A stretch of 64,000 nt of DNA, from contig JAGRGH010000047.1 of assembly GCA_020445605.1 (NCBI GenBank), positions 1-64,000 of the forward strand. Direction: 5' to 3'. Below the pieces are notes generated by a model, which was not told the DNA's origin, did not search any database, and was given only the letters and a program-made list of their open reading frames with translations. The DNA is from Chromatiales bacterium. Its GTDB lineage: Bacteria; Pseudomonadota; Gammaproteobacteria; JAGRGH01. Below, piece after piece: positions 43,010 through 52,307 of this stretch. Numbering within the stretch: the first letter of the stretch is position 1; every line of letters starts with the position of its first letter. A program made the translations under genes and the position numbers.

Positions 43010-44384
43010 ACTGTTCCCGATATTTGCGCACGATATGCAGGGCGATCACGTTCAGCATCAGCGTGACGACGAACAGCATCAGCCCGAGCGCGAAGGCCGC
43101 AAGGGTCTTGGCGCTGTCGAATTCCTGGTCGCCGACCAGCAAGGTCACGATCTGGACCGTTACCGTCGTCACCGCCTCGAGCGGGTTCGCCGTCAGGTTC
43201 GCCGACAGGCCCGCGGCCATGACCACGATCATGGTCTCGCCGATCGCGCGCGAGACCGCCAGCAACATGCCGCCGGCGACGCCGGGCAGGGCGGCCGGCA
43301 GGACGACGCGGCGAATGGTTTCCGATCGCGTGGCGCCGAGCGCGAGCGAGCCGTCGCGCATCGCCTGTGGAACGGCGGTGATGACGTCGTCGGACAGCGA
43401 CGAGACAAACGGAATGATCATGATGCCCATGACCAGTCCGGCCGCCAGCGCGCTTTCGGATGCGACGTCAAGACCGATGCTCTCGCCGAACCCCCGAATC
43501 GTGGGGGCCACGACCAGGGCGGCAAAAAAGCCATAGACCACGGTCGGCACGCCGGCCAGGATCTCCAGCACGGGTTTGAAGATCGCGCGTGCCCGCGCGC
43601 TGGCGTATTCCGAAAGATAAATGGCCGCCAGCAACCCGGTCGGGGCCGCGACCAGCATGGCGATCGCCGAAATCAGCAATGTGCCGGCAAACAGCGGTAT
43701 GGCGCCAAACGCGCCGGACGAGCCGACCTGGTCCTCGCGAATCGCCGTCTGCGGGCTCCACTCCAGGCCGAACACGAAATTGGTGACTGGCACCAGATTG
43801 AAAAAGCGGATGGACTCGAACAGCACCGACAGCACGATGCCGATCGTCGTCAGGATCGCAATCAATGAACAGGCAATCAGCAGGCTGCGCACGATCCATT
43901 CGACGGACTGCCGCGCACGAAGCCGCGGATCGATGCGGCGCCAGGCCAGGGCCGCACCAAGGATCATGACCGCGAATACGGTCACGCTCAGGATGATCTG
44001 GCCGCCGGACTGCAGGGACCGATAGTTGTCGGCCGCCTCCAGCGTCATCGCATCGGGCGTCGCCGAGGTGATTCGGCCGGTCGCCACGTTGCGGATGTCG
44101 TTCAGGACCAGACCGAGCCGCGACGGCTCCAGCGCGCGCGTTTCGGCTGGAAGATCGCCGACCACCATCTGGGTGATCACGCGCTCGCCGACGAATGCCC
44201 AGATCAGGGTAATCAGCAAGGCCGGCAACAGCGCCCACAGCGCCACCATCCAGCCGTAATGCGCGGGCAGCGAATGCAGCCGGCTGCGCCGACCGCCGGC
44301 CACGGCGAAGGCGCGCCGCCGCCCCAGGGCGAACGCCAGCACGGCCAGCCCGACGATGACGAGAAGCAGGGTGGAAATGGGCAT
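43002..44384 (-). CDS. pstC: Phosphate ABC transporter permease PstC (long form)
   Basis: 460 residues, longer than E. coli PstC (319) through an N-terminal extension that has its own membrane helix (PISTLLLVIVGLAVLAFAL) and a periplasmic loop. Core features are IYLSEYASARARAIFKPVLE, GVPTVVYGFFAALVVAP and the EAA-like loop ALGATRSETIRRVVLPAALPG. It overlaps pstA by 8 bp and is separated from pstS by a terminator-like hairpin. Confidence 0.95.
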   Translation of the reverse strand: MPISTLLLVIVGLAVLAFALGRRRAFAVAGGRRSRLHSLPAHYGWMVALWALLPALLITLIWAFVGERVITQMVVGDLPAETRALEPSRLGLVLNDIRNVATGRITSATPDAMTLEAADNYRSLQSGGQIILSVTVFAVMILGAALAWRRIDPRLRARQSVEWIVRSLLIACSLIAILTTIGIVLSVLFESIRFFNLVPVTNFVFGLEWSPQTAIREDQVGSSGAFGAIPLFAGTLLISAIAMLVAAPTGLLAAIYLSEYASARARAIFKPVLEILAGVPTVVYGFFAALVVAPTIRGFGESIGLDVASESALAAGLVMGIMIIPFVSSLSDDVITAVPQAMRDGSLALGATRSETIRRVVLPAALPGVAGGMLLAVSRAIGETMIVVMAAGLSANLTANPLEAVTTVTVQIVTLLVGDQEFDSAKTLAAFALGLMLFVVTLMLNVIALHIVRKYREQYE

Positions 44385-44406
44385 TGGATGGCTAACCGGT
44401 TGAGCG

Positions 44407-44441
44407 AAAAAGGGCGGCCGGGGGTTGGGTCCCGGCCGCCC
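44407..44441 (-). terminator. Terminator/attenuator between pstS and pstC
   Basis: On the minus strand GGGCGGCCGGG (44431-44441) pairs with CCCGGCCGCCC (44412-44422), followed by TTTTT (44407-44411). It lies 44 bp past the pstS stop. Partial termination here would leave the binding protein more abundant than the permease. Confidence 0.85.
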
Positions 44442-44484
44442 GTTTCGTGACGGGTCAGATTACAACCCGTGCGCTCCCCGCACC

Positions 44485-45543
44485 TTACATGGACAGCGGC
44501 GCAAGCGACTTGGCGTCGGCCGAGAACTTCTTGCGCTCGGCGTCCGGCATCGGGATCAGACCCTTCTCGGAGAGGTAGCCCTCCGGGCCCCAGGCCTTCT
44601 CGCTGGTGAACTCGGCGACGTATTCCTCAATGCCGGGCACGGCGCCGATGTGTGCCTTCTTCACGTAGAAGTACAGCGGACGCGAGACCGGGTAGCTGCC
44701 ATCGGCTATCGAGTCGAATTCCGGCGCCACGCCTTCGATCAGCGAGCCCTGCACCTTGTCCAGGTTCTGGTCGAGGAAGCTGAAACCGAAGATGCCGAGC
44801 GCCGACGGATTGGCCGCGAGCTTGTCGACGATTAGGTTGTCGTTCTCACCGGCCTCGATGTAGGCGCCGTCTTCACGCACCGTGAAGCACTTTTCCTTGA
44901 ACAGCTTCTTGTCGGATTTCGCCAGGGCCTTGACCCACTTCTTCTGTTCGCAGCCATGCTCGAGCACGAGTTCCACGAAAGCGTCACGGGTGCCGGAGGT
45001 CGGCGGCGGACCGAGCACCTCGATCTTCTCCGCCGGCAGAGCCGGGTTCACGTCCTTCCAGGTCTTGTGCGGGTTCGGGATGAAGCGGCCGGCATCATAC
45101 GGCTCGTCACCCTGTTTCGGATCCGGAATCTCCTTCGCCAGGGCCAGGTACAGCTCCTTGCGGGTCAGGCTGTAGCGCGGATGCTGCTTGGAGTTCGCAA
45201 TCGCGATGCCGTCATAGCCGACCTTGACCTCGATGACTTCCTTGACCCCGTTCTGGGCGCAGGTCTTCACTTCGGAAGACTTGATGCGGCGCGAGGCGTT
45301 GGTGATGTCCGGATGCTCGACGCCGACACCGGCGCAGAACAGCTTCAGGCCACCACCGGAACCGGTCGACTCGACCTTCGGCGCCGGGAACTTGGTGGTG
45401 CGGCCGAAGCGCTCGGCGACGACCGTGGAAAACGGATACACCGTCGACGAACCGACGATATTGATGGTGTCGCGCGCCAGGGCGGCGGACCCGGCGGTGG
45501 CCGCGGTCAGCGCCGCGACGGCCAAGGTGATCTTCTTCAACAC
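44485..45543 (-). CDS. pstS: Periplasmic phosphate-binding protein
   Basis: 352 residues from GTG 45543 (VLKKITLAVAALTAATAGSA), chosen because GGAG lies about 8 bp upstream and it gives a clean signal peptide cleaved after ALA-R; the longer frame has no leader character. The next codon, TTG, is an alternative start. Phosphate contacts are NIVGSSTVYPF, VESTGSGGGLKLFC and PTSGTRDAFVEL. Two Pho-box-like sites precede it. Confidence 0.95.
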   Translation of the reverse strand: MLKKITLAVAALTAATAGSAALARDTINIVGSSTVYPFSTVVAERFGRTTKFPAPKVESTGSGGGLKLFCAGVGVEHPDITNASRRIKSSEVKTCAQNGVKEVIEVKVGYDGIAIANSKQHPRYSLTRKELYLALAKEIPDPKQGDEPYDAGRFIPNPHKTWKDVNPALPAEKIEVLGPPPTSGTRDAFVELVLEHGCEQKKWVKALAKSDKKLFKEKCFTVREDGAYIEAGENDNLIVDKLAANPSALGIFGFSFLDQNLDKVQGSLIEGVAPEFDSIADGSYPVSRPLYFYVKKAHIGAVPGIEEYVAEFTSEKAWGPEGYLSEKGLIPMPDAERKKFSADAKSLAPLSM

Positions 45544-45584
45544 AGTAGATTCTCCAATCAAACAGGGACGGTTGACGGGCGGAA

Positions 45585-45679
45585 AGACTACCCCTGCGTT
45601 GTGACAGCCGTGTGACACCAGGCGCCGGGCGCTCCGGCCGGAAAAACCGCGCCGCTGCGCCGGTGACGGACAGATGACA
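45585..45679 (-). promoter_or_regulatory. Pho boxes and -10 of the pst promoter
   Basis: On the minus strand TGTCACACGGCTGTCA (45602-45617) contains two TGTCA units 11 bp apart, as in the PhoB consensus, and is followed at the proper distance by TAGTCT (45585-45590). A second, weaker site TGTCATCTGTCCGTCA lies at 45664-45679. The layout (Pho box in place of a -35) is that of PhoB-activated promoters. Confidence 0.75.
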
Positions 45680-45703
45680 GAACAGGCAAACCCGATCCCC
45701 GGC

Positions 45704-45719
45704 TGTAATATAGATGTAA
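45704..45719 (+). promoter_or_regulatory. Degenerate Pho-box-like repeat upstream of phoU-phoB-phoR
   Basis: TGTAATATAGATGTAA holds two TGTAA units 11 bp apart, the PhoB spacing but with A for C in both units. It lies 36 bp before the phoU ATG, on the side facing phoUBR. Confidence 0.4.
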
Positions 45720-45754
45720 CGTTTCCTCGGTTACCCTGCCCGGCACTGAACTCC

Positions 45755-46483
45755 ATGGTCACCAACCGCATGAATCTTGGCCGCCACATCCTCCATCGCT
45801 ACGATCAGGAACTCGAAAGCCTGCGCTCGCGCGCGCTGGCGATGGGTGGGCTCGCCGAGCGCCAGATCAGCGACGCCCTGACGGCACTCAACGAGCGCAA
45901 CACCGAACTCGCCGATTACGTCGTACGCACCGACCACCGGGTCAACGCCCAGGAGGTCAGCATCGACGAGGATTGCACCTACATCCTCGCGCGGCGCCAG
46001 CCGGCCGCGGGCGACCTGCGCATGGTCATGGCCATCATCAAGACGATCACGGACATCGAGCGCATCGGCGACGAATCCGAGAAGATCGCGAAGATGGCGA
46101 TCCGCCTCGCGGCAACCACGGTGCCGCATTTCGAGCGGCTGATCGAGCACATCAACGAACTCGGCGCGATGGTGCGAGAGAGCCTGCGCGACGCACTGGA
46201 CGCCTTCGTGCGCATGGACGTCGACGCGGCGATCGCCGCGGCCAAAAAGGACAAGGCCGTCGACAGCCGCTATGCCGCGCTGCTCGGCGAACTCGGCGAC
46301 GAGATCAAGACCGAGCCGTCCGCCGCCGACGCCTACCAGCAGCTGATCTGGGTGGTGCGCTCGCTGGAGCGGATCGGCGACCACTCGAAGAACATCTGCG
46401 AATACGTGATCTATCTCGTGCGAGGCCGCGATGTCCGGCATATCTCCATCGATGAGCTCGAACGCGAACTCGCGAACCCTTGA
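45755..46483 (+). CDS. phoU: Phosphate regulator PhoU (phoBR-linked paralogue)
   Basis: 242 residues from ATG 45755; ATG 45770 (MNLGRHILHRYDQELESL) is an equally plausible start, and neither has a strong Shine-Dalgarno. Conserved PhoU motifs are TDIERIGDESEKIAKMAI and LERIGDHSKNICEYVIYLVR. It is more E. coli-like than the pst-linked copy. It overlaps phoB by about 50 bp, so phoU-phoB-phoR form one unit divergent from pstS. Confidence 0.94.
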   Translation: MVTNRMNLGRHILHRYDQELESLRSRALAMGGLAERQISDALTALNERNTELADYVVRTDHRVNAQEVSIDEDCTYILARRQPAAGDLRMVMAIIKTITDIERIGDESEKIAKMAIRLAATTVPHFERLIEHINELGAMVRESLRDALDAFVRMDVDAAIAAAKKDKAVDSRYAALLGELGDEIKTEPSAADAYQQLIWVVRSLERIGDHSKNICEYVIYLVRGRDVRHISIDELERELANP

Positions 46484-47180
46484 GCACGACGCCGGCGCAC
46501 GGGTGCTCGTCGTCGACGACGAGCCGGACCTGCGCGAAATGCTGGTGTTTTCGCTCGAGTCCGCGGGTTATACCGTCGACTCCGCGCCCGACGGCCTCAG
46601 CGCCTGGGCCCGCATGGCCGACACGACACCGGATCTCGTGCTGCTCGACTGGATGCTGCCGGACCTGAACGGGGTCGAGCTGCTGCGGCGGATGCGCCGC
46701 GAGCCGCGGCTGGCCGAAACACCGGTGATCATGCTCACGGCGCGCGGCGAGGAAACCGACCGCGTGCGCGGGCTCGACAATGGCGCCGACGACTATGTGA
46801 CCAAGCCGTTCTCGATGCGCGAACTGCTCGCGCGCATGCGCGCGAACCTGCGCCGCGGCACCGGCGGCGGCGGTACCGAGGTGCTGCAGATCGGCCCGGT
46901 GCGCATGGACCTCGCCAGCCACCGCGTCACCGCCTCCGACGAGGGCGTGGATCTGGGACCGACCGAGTTCCGGTTGCTGCGTCATTTCATGCAGCATCCT
47001 GACCGCGTCTACAGCCGCACGCAGCTGCTCGATTCGGTCTGGGGCACGAACGTGTATGTCGAGGAACGTACCGTCGACGTGCACATCCGCCGGCTGCGCA
47101 AGGCACTGGAGCCGACCGGCGCCGACAGTCTGGTACAGACGGTTCGCGGCGCCGGGTACCGGTTCTCGCCGGCGGGCTGA
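46431..47180 (+). CDS. phoB: Phosphate regulon response regulator PhoB
   Basis: 249 residues from ATG 46431, which has GAGG about 6 bp upstream; ATG 46452 would give 242. The receiver domain has the DDEPD acidic pocket, phospho-acceptor Asp73 (LLDWMLP), Thr in MLTARGEE and Lys in VTKPFSMREL. A winged-helix OmpR-type DNA-binding domain follows (GPTEFRLLRHFMQHPDRVYS, VDVHIRRLRKAL). Expected to bind the Pho boxes next door. Confidence 0.96.
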   Translation: MSGISPSMSSNANSRTLEHDAGARVLVVDDEPDLREMLVFSLESAGYTVDSAPDGLSAWARMADTTPDLVLLDWMLPDLNGVELLRRMRREPRLAETPVIMLTARGEETDRVRGLDNGADDYVTKPFSMRELLARMRANLRRGTGGGGTEVLQIGPVRMDLASHRVTASDEGVDLGPTEFRLLRHFMQHPDRVYSRTQLLDSVWGTNVYVEERTVDVHIRRLRKALEPTGADSLVQTVRGAGYRFSPAG

Positions 47181-47215
47181 GCACGACCACCGCCGCGATG
47201 TCCGCCTGATCTGCC

Positions 47216-48526
47216 ATGGGCCATCTCTCACCATGGCGCAGTGAACTATGGCTGGTCGTGCTCGCGAGCGCGGCGCTGCTGATCATCGGCCAGACCCACG
47301 ATCTCGGGCTGTTGCCGCTGGCGGTCGGCGGGCTTGCCTACCTCGTCTGGCACGCCTACAACCTCGCCCGGCTGCTGCGCTGGCTCAGTCGCGAGGGACG
47401 CACCCCGCCGCCCGATCCGTTTGGCGTGTGGGGTTTCGTGTTCTACCGCGTCGACGTGCGCGAGCGCCGCTCGCGCGAGCGCAAGCGCAAGCTCGGCAAG
47501 CGACTCAAGCGCCTGAACCAGTCCGTGCGCGCGCTGCCCTACGCGCTGCTCGAGCTCAACGACCGGTTCGAAATCCAGTGGTCGAATCCCGCCGCGAAGA
47601 AACTCCTGGCCCTGCATGGCGAGGACACCGGCCAGTCCATCGCAAACCTCGTGCGCGCGCCCGAGTTCACGCGCTATCTGCAACAGCGAAATTTCAACCA
47701 GCCGGTCACCGTGGACGCGACACTCGATCGCCCGGCGCTGGCGCTGCGCGCCGTGCCCTACGGCAAGCGCGCCTTCCTGCTGACCGCCCGCGACATCACC
47801 GCGCAGCGCAGGAGCGAGCAGTTACAGCGCGACTTCGTCGCGAACGCCTCGCACGAGCTGCGCACACCGCTGACCGTGCTGTCCGGCTCGATCGAACAAC
47901 TGCGCATGCAGGCGTCGGAAGACCCCGCCTGGGCCCGGCCGCTGGGCTGGATGGAACGCCAGACCGAGCGCATGACGCGCATCGTCGAGGATCTGCTGCT
48001 GCTGGCCCGGCTCGAACGCGCACGCGACGCGAGCGAGGCCGGCGAGCCGGTGGACCTGTCGGGCCTCGCGCGCGCCTGCGTGGACGAGGCAACCGAACTC
48101 AGCCGCCGCGAGGGCGGGCACGCCATCGACGCAAGGATCGAATCCGGCGTGCGGATCGTCGGCTTCGTCGACGAGTTGCGCGCTGCACTGGCGAATCTGC
48201 TCGTCAACGCGGTGCGCTACACACCGGCCGGCGGCGCGATCGAGATCCGTCTCGCGACCACCGGCGACGGCGTGCGGTTCAGCGTGAAGGATTCGGGGCC
48301 CGGCATCCCGGCGGCACACCACGCCCGGCTCACCGAGCGTTTCTACCGCGTGGACGCCGGCCGCTCGCGCGAGGCGGGTGGAACCGGACTGGGGCTCGCG
48401 ATCGTCAAGCATGTGCTCGATCGCTACGGCGCGAAACTTGCGATCGACTCGGCCCCGGGCCGTGGCTCGACCTTTGGCTTTGTGATCGGCGCGGACTACC
48501 GCGTGGACACCGCCAGGGCGTCGTAA
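47216..48526 (+). CDS. phoR: Phosphate regulon sensor kinase PhoR
   Basis: 436 residues. Two N-terminal membrane helices (about 11-26 and 30-50), a basic linker, a PAS-like domain (about 105-195, with ELNDRFEIQWSNPAA), the HisKA box NASHELRTPLTVLSG with His213, and HATPase motifs NLLVNAVRYTPAGG, DSGPGIP and GGTGLGLAIVKH. Phosphorylates PhoB. It lies 35 bp after phoB. Confidence 0.95.
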   Translation: MGHLSPWRSELWLVVLASAALLIIGQTHDLGLLPLAVGGLAYLVWHAYNLARLLRWLSREGRTPPPDPFGVWGFVFYRVDVRERRSRERKRKLGKRLKRLNQSVRALPYALLELNDRFEIQWSNPAAKKLLALHGEDTGQSIANLVRAPEFTRYLQQRNFNQPVTVDATLDRPALALRAVPYGKRAFLLTARDITAQRRSEQLQRDFVANASHELRTPLTVLSGSIEQLRMQASEDPAWARPLGWMERQTERMTRIVEDLLLLARLERARDASEAGEPVDLSGLARACVDEATELSRREGGHAIDARIESGVRIVGFVDELRAALANLLVNAVRYTPAGGAIEIRLATTGDGVRFSVKDSGPGIPAAHHARLTERFYRVDAGRSREAGGTGLGLAIVKHVLDRYGAKLAIDSAPGRGSTFGFVIGADYRVDTARAS

Positions 48527-48554
48527 GCCATCAGCCGACGCCCGGCGCCGTCCG

Positions 48555-50804
48555 TCACGGCGACGATTCGCGGGTCAGGTTGCGAATCTGCGGCAGCGTG
48601 GAATCGTAGATGCCGAAGGCCTGGTTGAGGCGCTGGCGCATCTCCTCGGTGACCTTGTTCGCCTCGTCGGAGTCGCGAATGATCCGCGGGGTGATCAGCA
48701 CGATGAGTTCGGTGCGCGACAGGCTGTCGTTGGTCGATCCGAACAGGTTGCCGATCACCGGCAGCCGGTACAGGAGCGGCACGCCACTCTTGCCACGCGT
48801 CTGGTTGTCCTGGATCAGGCCGCCGAGCACGATGGTCTGGCCCGACTGCACCGCGATCACGCTCTCGATCGTGCGCTGCAGGAATGAGCGCTGCCCCGTG
48901 GCCGTGTCGATCTGGCCGACGTCGGTGACCTCCTGGGTCAGTTCCATGGTGATCAGCCCGCCGGCGTTGATGCGCGGGGTGACATCCAGGGAGATGCCGG
49001 TGTCCTTGAACTGGATCTGGTTGGTGACGATGTTGTTCGTCACACCACCGGTCTGGTCGAGGTTCTGGGTGGTCGAGGTGAACACCGGCTGCTGATTGCC
49101 GACCCGGATGTTGCCCGATTCGTTGTCGAGCACCATCAGGTGCGGCGCCTGCAGGATGCGCACCTTCGAATCGCGCGCCAGCGCCTGCAGGAACGCACTG
49201 ACCACGCCACCGGCATCGGTCAGCGCATAGCTGAAGCCGTTGGCGATGGCCGCGCCGGTCTGGCCGATGGACAGCGAATCGACGTTGCCGGACACCGCAC
49301 CGGTGCCGGTGTAAGCATCGCCGAAGGCCTTGATGCCGCTGTTCTTGAAGTACCACTGCACGCCGTACTCGAGATTGCCGGTCAGGCTGACCTCGGCGAT
49401 CGTCGCCTCGATCAGCACCTGGCGACGCGGCACATCCAGACGCTTGAGCGTCTCCTCGATGATGCGGTAATCGCGCGGCGAGGCGAGGATCAGCAGCACG
49501 TTGTTGTCTTCGTCGGCGATGACCCGGACCTGTTCGCGGTCGATCGCACCGGTCTTGTCGCCATCCGCAGACGCACGGGTCGTACGCCGGTTCTGGGTGG
49601 TCTTGTCGTTTTTCTTTTCGTCCTTTTTGTCTTTGCTGGTCGAGCTCACGCTGGTCTGCTGGCGATTCGGCGCCGTGCGTGCGGCCGGCGTCGAACTCGA
49701 CGAACTGCCGCCCGAAACCTCGAAGACGTCCTGCAGCAGATCGGCCAGATGCGCCGCCTCGCTGTTCTGCACCTGATAGACGTACAGGCGCTGTTCGCCG
49801 AGCACCTCTCCGGCGCCCGAGTCGAGCCGGTCGATCCAGATGCGCGCCTGTTCCAGGTACGCGGGCTGCGGGGTGATGACGAGCACCGATTCCAGCCGCT
49901 CGATCGGCAGGAACTGGAACAGCCCGGACACCGGCGATTCCGAGCCCGCGCCGAGCACCTTGTCTAGCTCGCCGACCAGGGTCTGCGGGTCGGCGAAGCG
50001 AACCGGGAAGATGCCGACCGACATGCCCGCCAGCCAGTTCACGTCGAAGACGTCGATCGTCTCCTGCATGCGCGCCAGATCACGCGCCGTACCGGCCAGC
50101 ATCAGTAGATTTCGCGCCGGGTCGACCGACAGGATCCCGGACGGCGGCGCGAACGGCTTGAGCAGCTTTTCCATCTCCGTGGCGCTGATGAACGCCAGCG
50201 GTACCACGCGCACGCTGTAGCCGATCGCTGACAGGTTCGCGCCGGCCTGCGGGCGCAGATTGCCCGCGACGGCCTTGTCCAGCATGACGACCTTGTAGAG
50301 CTTGCCATCGGCGACCAGGGCCACGCCGTAGAAACGCAGCAGGTCCTCGAACACGGTCAGCAGGTCGTTGCGCGCGATCGGCCGTCCCGTGGTGATCGAC
50401 ACCGCGCCGACGACCCCCGGGTCGATCACGAAGTTCTCCTGCAGGATGTCGCCGAGCACCGACTGCACGACCTCGCGCACATCGGTGTTCTGGAAGTTCA
50501 GCGTGACCTTGCCACCGCCGGCATCACGACCCGGCCCGGGCGGGCCCTTCGGGTCGGCGGTAAACCGGCCCGAGCCCGGAAACAGCTGTGTCTCGCGAGA
50601 CTCATCATCACCCGCAGCGAGAGCCCGGTCGGACAGGTCAACGCTCGCCGGCAGTCCCGGCGGCGGCGCCGTCGTGCCGGTCAGCTCGCGCGGCAGCGGG
50701 GCCGCCGGCCCTTCGGACGCGGGTGGCGTGGCACAGGCCCCGACAATCGAGACCAGGCCGGCGACGCCGAGCGCACGCACGGCGGAAGTGAGCTTTGCAA
50801 TCAC
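48555..50804 (-). CDS. gspD: Type II secretion secretin GspD
   Basis: 749 residues from GTG 50804 (VIAKLTSAVRALGVAGLVSI), chosen because it gives a lipoprotein signal with lipobox VGAC; upstream codons of the open frame look non-coding. Periplasmic N0-N3 domains (VTLNFQNTDVREVVQSVLGD, IPVRFA-type NGFP region), a charged Lys/Asp/Ser-rich insert near residues 420-465, then the secretin domain (VPRRQVLIEATIAEVSLTG, GLIQDNQTRGKSGVPLLYRL). Forms the outer-membrane channel. Confidence 0.95.
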   Translation of the reverse strand: MIAKLTSAVRALGVAGLVSIVGACATPPASEGPAAPLPRELTGTTAPPPGLPASVDLSDRALAAGDDESRETQLFPGSGRFTADPKGPPGPGRDAGGGKVTLNFQNTDVREVVQSVLGDILQENFVIDPGVVGAVSITTGRPIARNDLLTVFEDLLRFYGVALVADGKLYKVVMLDKAVAGNLRPQAGANLSAIGYSVRVVPLAFISATEMEKLLKPFAPPSGILSVDPARNLLMLAGTARDLARMQETIDVFDVNWLAGMSVGIFPVRFADPQTLVGELDKVLGAGSESPVSGLFQFLPIERLESVLVITPQPAYLEQARIWIDRLDSGAGEVLGEQRLYVYQVQNSEAAHLADLLQDVFEVSGGSSSSSTPAARTAPNRQQTSVSSTSKDKKDEKKNDKTTQNRRTTRASADGDKTGAIDREQVRVIADEDNNVLLILASPRDYRIIEETLKRLDVPRRQVLIEATIAEVSLTGNLEYGVQWYFKNSGIKAFGDAYTGTGAVSGNVDSLSIGQTGAAIANGFSYALTDAGGVVSAFLQALARDSKVRILQAPHLMVLDNESGNIRVGNQQPVFTSTTQNLDQTGGVTNNIVTNQIQFKDTGISLDVTPRINAGGLITMELTQEVTDVGQIDTATGQRSFLQRTIESVIAVQSGQTIVLGGLIQDNQTRGKSGVPLLYRLPVIGNLFGSTNDSLSRTELIVLITPRIIRDSDEANKVTEEMRQRLNQAFGIYDSTLPQIRNLTRESSP

Positions 50805-50908
50805 GCTTTCGGGTTCCCGATTGATGTTCTTGTCAGTGCGCACGTCTTGAGACCGGTACCAGTTCGAACGTCGGCCGCGGCGGTGGTTCAAGCCCGCGCC
50901 GGTCACGG

Positions 50909-51709
50909 TCAGCCGCCCGCGTCGGATGCGCCATCGGACTGCGACTTGGTTTTGCGTGCAGCCTCTTCCTGCACGGCCCACGGCGACTTGCGATAGCGAA
51001 ACTCGCGCTCGACCGTTGGGGCTGCCGGGTTCGCGCTACGGCGTCCGGCGCGCGCGGCGGCCTGTGCCCGCCGACGCACCTCCGCCGCGGCATTCGGCGC
51101 CGCCGGATTGGCCGGCATTCCGGCCGGGACGCTGGCGGGCTTGGCGGCCCCGGGGACCGCAGGTGCGGCCCGCGACGCGGGACGCGCCGGCGCCGACGGC
51201 TTCGACGTGCGGTCGATCTCCATGTTCAGTGTACGGCCGGCATTTTCGACGCTGAGGTTCGTGTTGTCGATGTTCGTGATCCGCCAGCCTTCCAGTTCCG
51301 CACCGACCGGCAGGCGTACCACGTCGCCGCCCGATCGCGGCCGCAGCAGGGCAAGATTTCGATCCGGAGTGGTGACCACACCGATGAGATCGTAGGCCGG
51401 CGGTTCGAGCGGTGGCGGTTCGTCGTCAGGCTCCTCGCTGACCTCGGTCTGCTCGGGCGGCGGCTTGCGGCGATCCTCACGAAACACCGTACGATCGACG
51501 ATTTCCGCGTAGTGATCGAATGGCGGCACGCCCAGCCCGGCGATGGGAATCGGCGCGTCCGACTGTGTCACCTCGACCTCTGGTGGCGTCGGCGGCAAGG
51601 TCGGCGCACGCACCGGCCATAGTACGTGGTAGAGCGTAACCGCGCACGCGACGGCAATCAGGACCAGCAGGGCCGCCGTGAGCGGATTCGTGGAACGCGC
51701 GCGTTTCAC
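50909..51709 (-). CDS. Type II secretion inner-membrane protein, GspC/GspN-like
   Basis: 266 residues, GTG start. One N-terminal membrane helix (NPLTAALLVLIAVACAVTLY), a proline-rich periplasmic stretch (about 35-105), a small beta domain (YDLIGVVTTPDRNLALLRP, PVGAELEGWRITNID) resembling the homology region of GspC/GspN, and an Ala/Pro/Arg-rich low-complexity tail with no PDZ domain. Links the inner-membrane platform to the secretin. The letter assigned differs among databases. Confidence 0.78.
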   Translation of the reverse strand: MKRARSTNPLTAALLVLIAVACAVTLYHVLWPVRAPTLPPTPPEVEVTQSDAPIPIAGLGVPPFDHYAEIVDRTVFREDRRKPPPEQTEVSEEPDDEPPPLEPPAYDLIGVVTTPDRNLALLRPRSGGDVVRLPVGAELEGWRITNIDNTNLSVENAGRTLNMEIDRTSKPSAPARPASRAAPAVPGAAKPASVPAGMPANPAAPNAAAEVRRRAQAAARAGRRSANPAAPTVEREFRYRKSPWAVQEEAARKTKSQSDGASDAGG

Positions 51710-51710
51710 G

Positions 51711-52307
51711 TCACGGCACCTCGCGCCGATAGCCGGTGATGTCGAAGGTCGCCGTCACGTCCGTGATGCTTTCGACCACGCGCTTGTTGTCCACACGCCG
51801 GGTCTGCCGACGGTTTCGCGACTGCAATTGCAACTCGTCAAGGATCAGCAGCGGCTCGGCCTGACTCTCGATGCTGTGCAGCACGGAGGCGACGGCCTCG
51901 GTATCACCGCTGATGTTGACGCGCACGGCGACGGCCTCGAACGGCGACTCGGCGCGGGTCGGCAGCTTCTGCGAGGACAGCAGGGTGCCGCCGGCGGCCT
52001 CGACGATTTCCTTGACCTGCTGCTGCAACCGGTTCGCGGCGAGCACATCCGAGGCGTCCGGCAGATAAAGCGTTGCGAAGCTGGTATCGGCACGCAGCCG
52101 CTCGACGCGCGCCTGCACCGCCGGCCCCGAATCGATCACACCCTGGGTCGCGGCGATCTGGCGCGCGCGCTGGTCGATGCGTTGCGAATTGACCCGATAC
52201 TCGGTCACCAGCGGATCGTAGACGACGATATACACGGCCGCGACCAGCAGCAGCAGCAGCGCCAGCGCGGCACCACAATGCAGGATCCGTCCCATGCGCG
52301 ACTTCAA
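51711..52307 (-). CDS. gspM: Type II secretion protein GspM
   Basis: 198 residues: one membrane helix (about 9-30, ALALLLLLVAAVYIVVY), a coiled-coil region (residues 38-75) and a ferredoxin-like periplasmic domain (SPFEAVAVRVNISGDTEAVA, PLLILDELQLQSRN). This is the GspMb-type architecture. Overlaps gspL by 4 bp and is 1 bp from the GspC/N gene. Confidence 0.85.
   Translation of the reverse strand: MKSRMGRILHCGAALALLLLLVAAVYIVVYDPLVTEYRVNSQRIDQRARQIAATQGVIDSGPAVQARVERLRADTSFATLYLPDASDVLAANRLQQQVKEIVEAAGGTLLSSQKLPTRAESPFEAVAVRVNISGDTEAVASVLHSIESQAEPLLILDELQLQSRNRRQTRRVDNKRVVESITDVTATFDITGYRREVP

Noticed and set aside
45544-45789. N-terminal extension of pstS
   Set aside because: It would translate the Pho boxes and promoter; the GTG at 45543 with a nearby GGAG and a proper signal peptide is preferred.
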